DNA of 64,000 nt from Polaromonas sp. GTDB lineage: Bacteria; Pseudomonadota; Gammaproteobacteria; Burkholderiales; Burkholderiaceae_C. The translations under genes and the position numbers were made by a program. Shown here one piece after another: positions 1-7,976 of this stretch. The notes under the pieces were generated by a model. That model had not been told where the DNA came from and ran no database searches. It saw only the letters and a program-made list of their open reading frames with translations. The stretch spans positions 62,001-126,000 of the forward strand of contig NZ_JAQSDL010000084.1 of the NCBI RefSeq assembly GCF_029945895.1, in the 5' to 3' direction. Within the stretch, counting starts at the first letter, position 1, and every line of letters starts with the position of its first letter.

Positions 1-6
1 CGCCGC

Positions 7-612
7 TCAGGGCTGCGCCTGCAGCCAGTCGTGCACCGCCTGGGGGTACAGCAGGTGCTCCTGCACCAGCACACGCGCGGCCAGCGTGTCTGCGGTGTCG
101 TCCGGCAGCACCGGTACCACCGCTTGCGCCAGGATGGGCCCGTGGTCCAGCTCGGCCGTCACCTGGTGCACCGTGCAACCGGCCTCGCGGCAACCCGCAT
201 CAATGGCGCGCTGGTGCGTGTTCAGGCCCGTAAAGGCCGGCAGCAACGACGGGTGAATGTTGACCAGCCGCCCCGCGTAATGCCCGACAAAACCCGGCGT
301 GAGGATGCGCATGAACCCGGCCAGCACCACCAGGGCGGGCTCATGGGCGTCGATCAGCGCCATCAGCGCGGCATCAAAGTCCTCGCGCGATTCAAACGCC
401 TGGTGGCGCAGGACCTGCGTGGCCGCGCCCAGCGACTGCGCGAGTTGCAGCCCGGCCGCGTCGGGCCGGTTGCTGATCACCGCGGCAACCCGGGCACCGA
501 ACTGCTGCTGCCACTGCTGCGCCTGCGCGGTCCGGACGATGGCCGCCATGTTCGAGCCACTGCCCGAAATCAGGATCACGATGTTTTTGGGCTGGGGCAT
601 CCGGTTTGGCAT
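7..612 (-). CDS. purN: phosphoribosylglycinamide formyltransferase (GART), PurN
   Basis: Cytoplasmic enzyme that transfers a formyl group from 10-formyl-THF to glycinamide ribonucleotide in de novo purine synthesis. The 201-aa product has the phosphate-binding ISGSGSN loop (residues 16-21) and the expected catalytic set: Asn118 and His120 in NIHPSLLP, and Asp156 in ELDHGPI. Length is normal for the family. The reading frame continues far upstream without a stop, but GART homology begins only here. ATG at 612 and a second in-frame ATG at 600 (MPQPKNIVIL) are both plausible starts. It sits 26 bp downstream of an MFS transporter gene on the same strand, so the two may be cotranscribed. Confidence 0.95.
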   Translation of the reverse strand: MPNRMPQPKNIVILISGSGSNMAAIVRTAQAQQWQQQFGARVAAVISNRPDAAGLQLAQSLGAATQVLRHQAFESREDFDAALMALIDAHEPALVVLAGFMRILTPGFVGHYAGRLVNIHPSLLPAFTGLNTHQRAIDAGCREAGCTVHQVTAELDHGPILAQAVVPVLPDDTADTLAARVLVQEHLLYPQAVHDWLQAQP

Positions 613-638
613 GGGTGCATGGATTATCGCAACCCCGA

Positions 639-1829
639 TCACGCCCGCGGCTGCGGCGGCCTGGCCAGGGCAAACAGCGCCAGCGTCACCACACCCATGC
701 CGACCAGCAGCCAGAGCAGCCCGGTGTAGCCGCCCAGCCCCAGCAAGGCCCAGGCCGTCAGGAAGGGCGCCGCCGCGCGGGTGCACAGTGCAATGCCCGA
801 CATCGCGCCAGTGATGCGTCCCACATGTTCCCGGCCATAAAAGTCGGGAACGATGTTGCTGCGCACAATGGTGATCAGGCCGTTGGCCACCCCAAACAGC
901 ACGGCAAACCCCACCAGCACCAGCGGCTGGCGGCCGAGTGCAAAAATCCCTAGCGCCAGCGGAAACAAGGCCAGCACCACGAGGCCCAGCGCCCGGTGGT
1001 TCAGCCCCCGGCCCAGCCACAGGAAGGCAAAACGCCCCGCCACCTGGGCCGGACCGAACCACACCATGACCGCCACCGCCTCGGTCTGCGACAGCCCGCG
1101 CGATTCGAACGCCGGCATCAGGTGCGCCCAGATCGTCGACAGCGCAAACGCATACAGCGTGAAAGTCGCGGTCAGCAGCCAGAAGGTGCGCCCCTGCATG
1201 GCCTGGCGCAAGGTCGCCTGGTCCTGCAGCACCGCGCCGGCCGGCACGGTGCCGGGCACGGTGGGGCGCTTCCAGGGGCCGCGCAGCACCCAGGCATGCA
1301 GCGGCGCCACCAGCAGCAGCACCCCGGCCATCACCAGCAGCGCAGGCCGCCAGCCCAGGGTGAGCAGCAACCACGCCGCGGCGGGAAAGGAGAGCGTGCT
1401 CGCAAAGCCGCCGACCAGCGTGATGGTGGTGATGCCCTGGCGGTAGCGGTCAGGGAAACGTTTGGTGATCTCCATGAAAGCGGGCTCGTACAGCGTCATC
1501 GCCATGGCCAGCCCGAGCAGCGCCCACGCAGCGTACAGCAGCGGCAGGCTGTGCGCCTGCGACCAGAGGGCACAGCCGGCCGCGCCGAGCAGCGCCCCGC
1601 CGGTCAGCACAAAACGCCCGCGTCCGCGGTCAATCGCGGCGCCGACCGCATAAGTCGCCAGGCCCCAGACCATCAGGCCCAGCGTGAAGGCCCCCATGAT
1701 GTCGGGCTGGCTCCAGCCCATGTCGCGCTGCATCGGCAGCACAAAGGAAGAAAAGCCGTAATACATGACGGCCCAGACAAGAATCTGGCCGACACTGAGG
1801 GCGCTGATGATGGTGCGGTAGGAAGGCAA
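639..1829 (-). CDS. MFS transporter, substrate unknown
   Basis: A 396-aa, very hydrophobic protein with about 12 predicted membrane segments and the layout of the major facilitator superfamily. There is a charged loop after TM2 (GAAIDRGRGRF) and a central cytoplasmic loop near residues 190-210 (RGPWKRPTVPG). It resembles the monocarboxylate/oxalate-formate-type exporters, but I cannot name a substrate. The start is uncertain: the most upstream usable codon is TTG at 1829, with no ATG close by and no clear ribosome-binding site. It lies just upstream of purN and diverges from the acyl-CoA dehydrogenase operon across a 155-bp intergenic region. Confidence 0.8.
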   Translation of the reverse strand: MPSYRTIISALSVGQILVWAVMYYGFSSFVLPMQRDMGWSQPDIMGAFTLGLMVWGLATYAVGAAIDRGRGRFVLTGGALLGAAGCALWSQAHSLPLLYAAWALLGLAMAMTLYEPAFMEITKRFPDRYRQGITTITLVGGFASTLSFPAAAWLLLTLGWRPALLVMAGVLLLVAPLHAWVLRGPWKRPTVPGTVPAGAVLQDQATLRQAMQGRTFWLLTATFTLYAFALSTIWAHLMPAFESRGLSQTEAVAVMVWFGPAQVAGRFAFLWLGRGLNHRALGLVVLALFPLALGIFALGRQPLVLVGFAVLFGVANGLITIVRSNIVPDFYGREHVGRITGAMSGIALCTRAAAPFLTAWALLGLGGYTGLLWLLVGMGVVTLALFALARPPQPRA

Positions 1830-1903
1830 AGTGGAGTGATTATCCGGGGCGGCAAAAAACGCTGGCCTGCGCCCGATTCTGCAAGGCGGAATCGCTCGCT
1901 ATT

Positions 1904-1919
1904 TGTCCCAACTGGGACA
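1904..1919. promoter_or_regulatory. Perfect inverted repeat, possible operator
   Basis: Seven-base arms TGTCCCA / TGGGACA separated by AC form a perfect palindrome in the divergent region between the MFS transporter gene and the acyl-CoA dehydrogenase operon, about 65 bp before the ATG. A further motif ccgaacgaccgtgc follows at about 1927-1940. The position suits a repressor site, but no regulator gene is adjacent and no binding family is assigned. Confidence 0.35.
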
Positions 1920-1984
1920 TAAAATTCCGAACGACCGTGCTAAAAATGCGGCAGTAACTTGAACCCCACGGAGACACGCATCTT

Positions 1985-3166
1985 ATGGATCTCGCTTTCA
2001 CCCCCGAAGAACAGACATTCCGCGAAGACATTCGCGCCTGGGTTCATGCCAATCTGCCGGCCGACATTTCGCACAAGGTGCACAACGCCCTGCGCCTGAG
2101 CCGTGACGACATGCAGCGCTGGGCAAAAATCCTCGGCAAAAAAGGCTGGCTCGGCCACGGCTGGCCCAAGGAATTTGGCGGCCCCGGCTGGAACGCGGTG
2201 CAAAAACACCTGTTCGAGGAAGAATGTGCGCTCGCCGGCGCGCCCCGCGTTGTGCCTTTTGGCCCGGTGATGGTGGCGCCGGTGATCATGGCCTTTGGCA
2301 CACCCGAGCAGCAGAAACGTTTTCTGCCCGGCATCGCCAGCGGCGAGGTCTGGTGGAGCCAGGGTTACAGCGAACCGGGTTCGGGCTCGGACCTGGCCTC
2401 GGTCAAATGCCGCGCCGAACGGCAGGGTGACAAATACATCGTCAACGGCCAGAAAACCTGGACCACGCTGGGCCAGTACGGTGAGTGGATTTTCTGCCTG
2501 GTGCGCACCAGTACCGAAGGCAAGCCGCAGACCGGCATTTCCTTTTTGCTGATCGACATGAAGTCGCCCGGCGTGACCGTGCGCCCCATCGTGCTGCTCG
2601 ACGGTGAGGCCGAGGTCAACGAGGTCTGGTTCGACAACGTCGAAGTCCCGGCAGAGAACCTGGTCGGCGAGGAAAACAAGGGCTGGACTTACGCCAAACA
2701 CCTGCTCAGCCACGAGCGCACCAACATTGCCGACGTGAACCGCGCCAAGCGCGAGCTTGAACGCCTCAAACGCGTCGCCAGAGCCGAGGGCGTTTATGAC
2801 GATCTGCGCTTCCGCGACGAAATCGCAAAGATGGAAGTCGATGTGGTGGCGCTGGAGATGCTGGTGTTGCGTGTGCTTTCCGCCGAGAAGTCCGGCAAGA
2901 ACTCGCTGGACATCGCCGGCCTGCTGAAAATCCGCGGCAGTGAAATCCAGCAGCGCTACACCGAACTCATGATGCTGGCGGCCGGCCCTTTCAGCCTGCC
3001 CTTCATCGAGGAAGCCATGGAAGCCGGCTGGCAAGGCGACTTTCCCGGCGGCATCACGGCCGACGCGCCGCTGGCCTCGACCTATTTCAATATGCGCAAG
3101 ACCACGATTTACGGCGGATCCAACGAGGTTCAGCGCAACATCGTGTCGCAGTTCGTGCTCGGTTAA
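1985..3166 (+). CDS. acyl-CoA dehydrogenase, large subunit type (pimeloyl-CoA dehydrogenase PimC-like)
   Basis: FAD-dependent alpha,beta-dehydrogenation of an acyl-CoA or dicarboxylyl-CoA in the cytoplasm. The 393-aa protein has all three acyl-CoA dehydrogenase domains: a helical N-terminus, a middle beta domain with the FAD/substrate signature YSEPGSGSDLASV (about residues 122-134) and VNGQKTWTT, and a C-terminal helical domain ending IYGGSNEVQRNI. The usual catalytic Glu of the YEGT motif is Gly here (about residue 377), as in heteromeric members of the family. The second subunit gene follows after 12 bp, so the two probably form one alpha/beta enzyme. Substrate is inferred only from resemblance to PimC. 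Confidence 0.9.
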   Translation: MDLAFTPEEQTFREDIRAWVHANLPADISHKVHNALRLSRDDMQRWAKILGKKGWLGHGWPKEFGGPGWNAVQKHLFEEECALAGAPRVVPFGPVMVAPVIMAFGTPEQQKRFLPGIASGEVWWSQGYSEPGSGSDLASVKCRAERQGDKYIVNGQKTWTTLGQYGEWIFCLVRTSTEGKPQTGISFLLIDMKSPGVTVRPIVLLDGEAEVNEVWFDNVEVPAENLVGEENKGWTYAKHLLSHERTNIADVNRAKRELERLKRVARAEGVYDDLRFRDEIAKMEVDVVALEMLVLRVLSAEKSGKNSLDIAGLLKIRGSEIQQRYTELMMLAAGPFSLPFIEEAMEAGWQGDFPGGITADAPLASTYFNMRKTTIYGGSNEVQRNIVSQFVLG

Positions 3167-3178
3167 CAAGGACACATC

Positions 3179-4294
3179 ATGGATTTTGATTTCAGCGACG
3201 ATCAGGAACAACTGCGCGATGCCGTGGGCAAATGGGTAGCCAAGGCTTACGACTTCGAACGCCGTCGCGGCATTGCCAAGGCCGGCGGTTTCTCGCGAGA
3301 GGCCTATGGGCAGCTGGCCGAACTCGGCCTGACCGGTCTCTACATTCCGGAGGACGACGGTGGACTCGGCATGGGCCCGGTGGAAGGCATGGTCGTGATG
3401 GAGGAACTCGGTCGCGGTATCGTGCTCGAGCCGCTGGCCCAGGCGCTGATTGCCGGCGCTGTGTTGTCCGGCTACGCACCCGCCGATGTCAAAGCCGCCT
3501 GGCTGCCAAAAATCGCCGGCGGCGAAGCGCTGGTGGTACTCGCCGCGCAGGAGCGCGCCGCCCGCTACCAACTTGATGTCTGTGAAGCAAAAGCGGCTCC
3601 AGCCGGCGCTGGATGGACGCTGACAGCTACCAAAAACATAGTGCCCGCCGGTGACCAGGCCGATGCCTTCATCGTACCGGCGCAGGCCAAGGGCAAGATC
3701 GCGCTGTTCCTGGTCGAGCGCACGGCCCAGGGCGTCACCACCCGCGGCTACGGCACACAGGACGGCGGCCGTGCGGCCGACGTGGTGCTTCAGGACGCGC
3801 CGGCCACGCTGATCACGCTGGACGGCCTGGCGGCGCTGGAGCATGCCACCGACATCGGCATCGCCGCCACCTGCGCCGAAGCCGTCGGCGTGATGGACAA
3901 GACCCTGGCCATCACGGTCGAGTACATGAACACGCGCAAGCAGTTCGGCGTGGTGATCAGCAGCTTCCAGGCGCTGCGGCATCGCGTGGCCGACATGAAG
4001 ATGCAGCTGGAGCTGGCCCGCTCCATGAGTTATTACGCCTCGCTCAAACTCAACGCGCCGGCCGCCGAACGCCGCGCCGCCATGGCGAGAGCCAAGTACC
4101 AGCTCGGCGTCTCCATGCGTTTTGTTGGCCAGCAGGCGGTGCAGCTGCATGGCGGCATCGGCGTGACCGACGAATACATCGTGAGCCACTACTTCAAGCG
4201 GCTGACACAAATGGAGATGAGTTTTGGCGACACTCTGCACCATTTGGGCGAGGTGTCGGCGAGAATGCAAGACACCGCAGGCGTATTCGCCTGA
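3179..4294 (+). CDS. acyl-CoA dehydrogenase, small subunit type (PimD-like)
   Basis: Partner of the preceding dehydrogenase. The 371-aa product has the acyl-CoA dehydrogenase fold: an N-terminal helical domain (MDFDFSDDQEQLRDAVG), a weakly conserved middle domain, and a C-terminal domain with the FAD-contacting QLHGGIGVTDEY region (about residues 321-332). The middle domain carries a copy of the interspersed family A repeat, read antisense, encoding EAKAAPAGAGWTLTATKNI at about residues 136-154. It aligns with a variable loop just before the strand that normally reads GHKAVV. The gene ends just before a strong terminator, closing the two-gene operon. Confidence 0.88.
   Translation: MDFDFSDDQEQLRDAVGKWVAKAYDFERRRGIAKAGGFSREAYGQLAELGLTGLYIPEDDGGLGMGPVEGMVVMEELGRGIVLEPLAQALIAGAVLSGYAPADVKAAWLPKIAGGEALVVLAAQERAARYQLDVCEAKAAPAGAGWTLTATKNIVPAGDQADAFIVPAQAKGKIALFLVERTAQGVTTRGYGTQDGGRAADVVLQDAPATLITLDGLAALEHATDIGIAATCAEAVGVMDKTLAITVEYMNTRKQFGVVISSFQALRHRVADMKMQLELARSMSYYASLKLNAPAAERRAAMARAKYQLGVSMRFVGQQAVQLHGGIGVTDEYIVSHYFKRLTQMEMSFGDTLHHLGEVSARMQDTAGVFA
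3586..3642 (-). repeat. Interspersed repeat family A, copy 1, inside the acyl-CoA dehydrogenase small subunit gene
   Basis: Read on the minus strand: actatg...ggtagctgtcagcg, then cggctggagccgc and ttttgctt, matching the family A layout of AT-rich inverted core, GC-rich middle and T-rich end. It is fully translated by the host gene on the opposite strand. Confidence 0.75.
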
Positions 4295-4314
4295 TCACGA
4301 TCACAACAAGCATC

Positions 4315-4337
4315 AGCCCGCCCTCGCGGGCTTTTTT
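4315..4337 (+). terminator. Rho-independent terminator after the acyl-CoA dehydrogenase operon
   Basis: Seven-base-pair GC-rich stem AGCCCGC / GCGGGCT with a CCTC loop, followed directly by a T-run. It begins 20 bp after the dehydrogenase stop codon and ends 15 bp before the next gene's ATG. Confidence 0.9.
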
Positions 4338-4352
4338 CATCGGGAGACAACC

Positions 4353-5729
4353 ATGACCTCACGCCGCAGCCTATTTGCCATCCTCGCCAGCAGCCTGCTG
4401 CTGGCGGCCTGTGCCACAGCGCCCAGCCTTGAATCGCAGCCACCGATTGTTTTTGTGCACGGCAACGGCGACAGTGCCTCGATCTGGCAAAGCACGGTCT
4501 GGCGTTTTGAGTCCAACGGCTGGCCGCGCGAACGCCTGCACGCCATCGATCTGCCCTACCCGCTGGCGCGCGACGATGACGGCAAGGCCCAGCCGGGACG
4601 CACCTCGACCGCGGAACACATGGCCTACCTGAAGGCGGAAGTCGACAAAGTGCTGCAGGCCACGGGCGCCCGCCAGGTGGTGCTGGTCGGCAACTCGCGC
4701 GGCGGCAACGCCATCCGCAACTACATCTACAACGGCGGCGGCGCCGCGCGCGTGAGCCACGCCATCCTGGGCGGCACACCGAATCACGGCGTCTGGGCGA
4801 CGAAAGGCTTCCGCGAAGCCAACGAGTTTTCCGGCACCGGGCCTTTCCTGACAGGGCTCAATGCGCCCAAGAATGCCGCCGGCGACGAAGTCAGCGGCCC
4901 GGTCAAGTGGCTGACCCTGCGCTCTGACAACAACGATAAATTCGCCCAGCCAGACGGCCTGTGGATAGGCGCCAAAGGCACACCCACCAACGTCAGCTTC
5001 GAGGGCCCGGCGCTCAAGGGTGCGACCAACACCGTGCTGCCGCGTGTGGACCACCGCGAGACTTCTTTTTCTCCTGCTGCGTTTGAGGCGACCTACCGCT
5101 TCATCACCGGCCGGGCGCCCCAGTCTTCAGCGATCCAGAGTGAAACACCGGTGGTGCTGAACGGCAAGATCACCGGCATGGGCCTGCGCCCGACCGACCC
5201 GGCGTCGGGCAACTATTCGAACAACCTGCCGCTGCCCGGCGCGCAACTCACGGTCTACGCCACCGACCCGGCCACCGGCGCACGCGTGGGCAACGCGGTG
5301 CACAGCAAAACGGTTGGCGCCGACGGCCTCTGGGGCCCCTTCACCGCCCAGCCCGGCACGCCTTATGAATTTGTCATCAGCGCGCCAGGGTATGCGACCA
5401 CCCACATCTACCGCAGCCCGTTTGCACGCTCCAGCCAACTGATACACATGCGCGCAGACCGATCCGCCGAGGCCGACAAGAGCGCCAAGTCCAGCGTCAC
5501 CCTCACCCGGCCGCGCGGCTACTTCGACGCCGCGCGCGACAAGATGTCCTTCGACGGCAAAGCGCTGCCTGGCGTGCCGCCCGCGGGCGCAGGCGTGTCG
5601 AGTTCCAAGATCAACCTGAGCCAGGAAGGTGTCCGGCCGATTGCGGCGGAGTTCAACGGCGAAAAAATCACCGGCCGGACCTGGCCCATGGCGGAGGGGC
5701 ACCTGGTGGTGCTGGAGCTGACCTACTGA
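4353..5729 (+). CDS. lipase-like alpha/beta hydrolase lipoprotein
   Basis: Predicted secreted or periplasmic lipoprotein esterase/lipase of 458 aa. The N-terminus MTSRRSLFAILASSLLLAACA has a hydrophobic signal and a lipobox (LAAC). The alpha/beta-hydrolase core follows: oxyanion region IVFVHGNGDS and nucleophile elbow VGNSRGGNA, with the probable catalytic Ser in NSRGG. The C-terminal ~150 residues look like a beta-rich carrier or adhesion module (GKITGMGLRPTDPAS, TVYATDPATGARV, HIYRSPFARSS). Longer in-frame extensions upstream cross the terminator and are not credible. It is probably transcribed alone. Natural substrate unknown; polyester or lipid ester is plausible. Confidence 0.78.
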   Translation: MTSRRSLFAILASSLLLAACATAPSLESQPPIVFVHGNGDSASIWQSTVWRFESNGWPRERLHAIDLPYPLARDDDGKAQPGRTSTAEHMAYLKAEVDKVLQATGARQVVLVGNSRGGNAIRNYIYNGGGAARVSHAILGGTPNHGVWATKGFREANEFSGTGPFLTGLNAPKNAAGDEVSGPVKWLTLRSDNNDKFAQPDGLWIGAKGTPTNVSFEGPALKGATNTVLPRVDHRETSFSPAAFEATYRFITGRAPQSSAIQSETPVVLNGKITGMGLRPTDPASGNYSNNLPLPGAQLTVYATDPATGARVGNAVHSKTVGADGLWGPFTAQPGTPYEFVISAPGYATTHIYRSPFARSSQLIHMRADRSAEADKSAKSSVTLTRPRGYFDAARDKMSFDGKALPGVPPAGAGVSSSKINLSQEGVRPIAAEFNGEKITGRTWPMAEGHLVVLELTY

Positions 5730-5754
5730 GTTTCTGAAATCACCGCTCGGCAAT

Positions 5755-5773
5755 GGGGCTGAGCGTGTCGAAG
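5755..5773 (+). repeat. Variant copy of the GGGCTGAGCCTGTCGAAG repeat (family C)
   Basis: ggggctgagcgtgtcgaag differs by a single base (g for c) from ctgagcctgtcgaag of the copy at 38752. It is intergenic here, downstream of the lipase-like gene. Confidence 0.5.
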
Positions 5774-5820
5774 TCCGCTCGGTGGCAAGGTCACCCTCGC
5801 CTATTGTGTGAACAGGGTTC

Positions 5821-5878
5821 GCTATCACTTTAATAGCTGCTCACGCAAGCCCCCAAAGGACTGGGGGCAATTTCTCGC
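5821..5878 (+). repeat. Interspersed repeat family A, copy 2
   Basis: gctatcactttaatagctgc followed by tcacgcaag and an inner hairpin (gcccccaaaggactgggggc), then atttctcgcc. Intergenic, and the core inverted repeat GCTAT...ATAGC is perfect. Confidence 0.75.
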
Positions 5879-6115
5879 CGTACGTTAGCTACACCGGCCT
5901 GTCTGATATCCGAAGCAAGGAAGGCCAAGCCCCGGGGCTTGCTGTGCAGGCTAGCGGCAAGAAAGTGTCCGGCGAATGACGTGTAAAAAGCTGCATTGAA
6001 AGTTAGCTGGATAGCTCCCGAAACAAAGGCGGGCAGGGTCTCAAGCCGGATGAAACTTGCCCATCCGTTCGCGGATATCTGCACTCAGCAAATTTTGCAG
6101 CAGAAGCCGTCCAGC

Positions 6116-6685
6116 TCACACCAGCAGCCGCGACGTCCTCGGCACATGCGCCATCAGAAACTCCATCTGGTCCGCCAGGATGCGGCGGTTGCGCAGAATG
6201 AAGTCTTCCCAGAGGCTGGGAACATACGGTGTGTAGAGCAACGGCATGTGTGCCTGCTCGGGGGTGCGGCTGCTCTTGCGGTGGTTGCAGGCGCGGCAGG
6301 CAGTGACCACATTCATCCAGGTGTCGATGCCGTTCTGCGCGAACGGGATGATGTGCTCGCGGGTCAGGTCTTCTTCATGGAAATGGTCGCCGCAGTAGGC
6401 GCACACGTTGCGGTCACGGGCGAACAGCTTGCTGTTGGTCAGCCCGGGCTTGAGGTCGAAGGGGTTGATGTTGGGCACGCCCTTGGTGCCGATGATGCTG
6501 TTGACGTTGATGATGGACTGGTTGCCGGTGATGGCGTTGTGGCCGCCATGAAACGTGGCCACCTGCGCACCCATCTCCCAGCGCACTTCATCCGAGGCAT
6601 AGTGCAGCACGGCTTGTTCGAGGCTGATCCACGATTGTGGCAACCCCTGGGCTGAGAGCTTCAAGACCTTCAAACGAACCTCCAT
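6116..6685 (-). CDS. HNH endonuclease family protein
   Basis: A 189-aa protein whose C-terminal half is a canonical HNH nuclease module. A zinc site is formed by Cys95-x2-Cys98 (CAYC) and Cys130-x2-Cys133 (CRAC), with the beta-beta-alpha-metal residues in REHIIP (His111), Asn125 and CNHRK (His135). The first ~85 residues are a separate small domain (LKLSAQGLPQSWISLEQA, VNSIIGTKGV) of unknown role. No methylase, transposase, intein or phage gene is nearby, so it looks like a housekeeping or orphan HNH protein rather than part of a restriction system. Possible roles are nucleic-acid repair or RNA cleavage. Confidence 0.85.
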   Translation of the reverse strand: MEVRLKVLKLSAQGLPQSWISLEQAVLHYASDEVRWEMGAQVATFHGGHNAITGNQSIINVNSIIGTKGVPNINPFDLKPGLTNSKLFARDRNVCAYCGDHFHEEDLTREHIIPFAQNGIDTWMNVVTACRACNHRKSSRTPEQAHMPLLYTPYVPSLWEDFILRNRRILADQMEFLMAHVPRTSRLLV

Positions 6686-6832
6686 TAGTCAAAAACCACA
6701 TGGAAACCGGACTTAAACTGCTTGAGCCCTCAATATACAGGGAATTTGTGACAAAGCCTGGTCACAAGCCCTTTCAAGGCGCCCGGGCCGCATGGGACCG
6801 GCGCCAAGTGCTATTAAAACGATAATAAAACG

Positions 6833-7867
6833 ATGAAAGTTTTCCGCGGCTACCTCCACCCCCAGCTGGCGGCGCAGTGCGCGCTGACGATCGGCAACTT
6901 CGACGGCGTGCACCGCGGCCACCAGGCCATGCTGGCACTGCTGAAAAACGAGGCTCAGCACCGCGGCGTGCCCAGCTGCGTGATGAGTTTTGAGCCCCAT
7001 CCGCGCGACTACTTCGCGGCTGTGACGCGCAAGCCCGAACTGGCGCCGGCGCGCATCGCCACCCTGCGCGACAAGCTGACCGAGCTGGCGCGTTGCGGCA
7101 TCGACCAGTGTGTGGTGCTGCCCTTCAATGCGCGGCTGGCGTCCCAACCGGCCGAAGCCTTCATCGAAGACGTGCTGGTCAAAGGCCTGGGCGTGCGTTA
7201 TGTGCTGGTGGGTGACGACTTCCGCTTTGGTGCCAAACGCGCGGGCGACTACGCCATGCTGGACGCAGCCGGCGAGCAACTGGGTTTTGACGTGGCCCGC
7301 ATGAACAGTTATGAAGTGAGTAACACCCGGGTCTCCAGTTCAGCCGTGCGGGAAGCCCTGGGCCAGGGCCAGATGAGCCGCGTGGCCAGCCTGCTGGGCC
7401 GGCCATACAGCATTTCCGGTCATGTGGTGCACGGCCGCAAGCTCGGGCGCGAGCTCGGGTTTCGCACCCTGAACCTGCGCTTTTCCCACTGGAAACCGGC
7501 AGCCAGCGGAATTTTTGCGGTGCAGGTGTTTGGCCTGACGGACCAGCCCGTGCCCGGTGTGGCCAACCTGGGCATCCGGCCCTCGCTGGACCCCGCCGAC
7601 GTGAACGGCGGACGCGTGTTGCTGGAGACCCATTGCCTGGCCTGGCCGGCCGGCTTGGGGCCGGAGGAGGCATACGGTAAAATCATTCGGGTGGAACTGC
7701 TACACAAACTGCACGACGAACTGAAATACGACGGTCTGAACAGCCTCAAGGCGGGCATCACCAGAGACTGCGATGATGCGCGGGCATTTTTTGCCGAGGC
7801 CGCAAAGTCATTTTCAGCGTCCATGCACACGGAAACCAGCCGCCAGACCACGCGCGACCGAATTTAG
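6833..7867 (+). CDS. ribF: bifunctional riboflavin kinase / FAD synthetase
   Basis: Converts riboflavin to FMN and FMN to FAD. The 344-aa product starts with the nucleotidyltransferase domain: [10 protein letters not shown] near residues 22-31, [14 protein letters not shown], and SSSAVREAL. The C-terminal riboflavin kinase domain follows ([29 protein letters not shown]). The last ~25 residues ([13 protein letters not shown]) are a polar tail. It heads the classic ribF-ileS-lspA gene order, with ileS starting 109 bp downstream. Start ATG follows an A-rich leader, and no riboswitch-like structure is evident. Confidence 0.96.
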   Translation: MKVFRGYLHPQLAAQCALTIGNFDGVHRGHQAMLALLKNEAQHRGVPSCVMSFEPHPRDYFAAVTRKPELAPARIATLRDKLTELARCGIDQCVVLPFNARLASQPAEAFIEDVLVKGLGVRYVLVGDDFRFGAKRAGDYAMLDAAGEQLGFDVARMNSYEVSNTRVSSSAVREALGQGQMSRVASLLGRPYSISGHVVHGRKLGRELGFRTLNLRFSHWKPAASGIFAVQVFGLTDQPVPGVANLGIRPSLDPADVNGGRVLLETHCLAWPAGLGPEEAYGKIIRVELLHKLHDELKYDGLNSLKAGITRDCDDARAFFAEAAKSFSASMHTETSRQTTRDRI

Positions 7868-7976
7868 ACGATCTCGTCGCTCCTGGCCCCGCCCCTTCCT
7901 CCGGGCGACCGGCTTTCTTCCCGACCCGTATTTCCGGCGGCTTGGCCTCATCAGGCCGCTTCAACAAGAGCATCCC

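Larger units (their letters stand above)
5730..6115. other. Gene-free stretch with repeats
   Basis: A 386-bp interval between convergent genes. It contains a variant of the gctgag-cgtgtcgaag motif (5755-5773) and a family A repeat (5821-5878). The remainder (5880-6110) has short open frames with no recognisable protein similarity. I see no RNA gene in it. Confidence 0.6.

Noticed and set aside
613-1374. In-frame 5' extension of purN
   Set aside because: Overlaps the MFS transporter gene in a different frame, is Ala/Gly/Arg-rich and lies upstream of the conserved GART start.
1940-4270. A 776-codon open frame antisense to both acyl-CoA dehydrogenase genes
   Set aside because: Composition is His/Arg/Gly/Gln-rich with no family resemblance. 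It mirrors two well-supported genes in high-G+C DNA, where long antisense frames are common.
5830-6084. 84-codon open frame in the gap after the lipase-like gene
   Set aside because: Starts within a repeat-derived region, no ribosome-binding site, no recognisable similarity.
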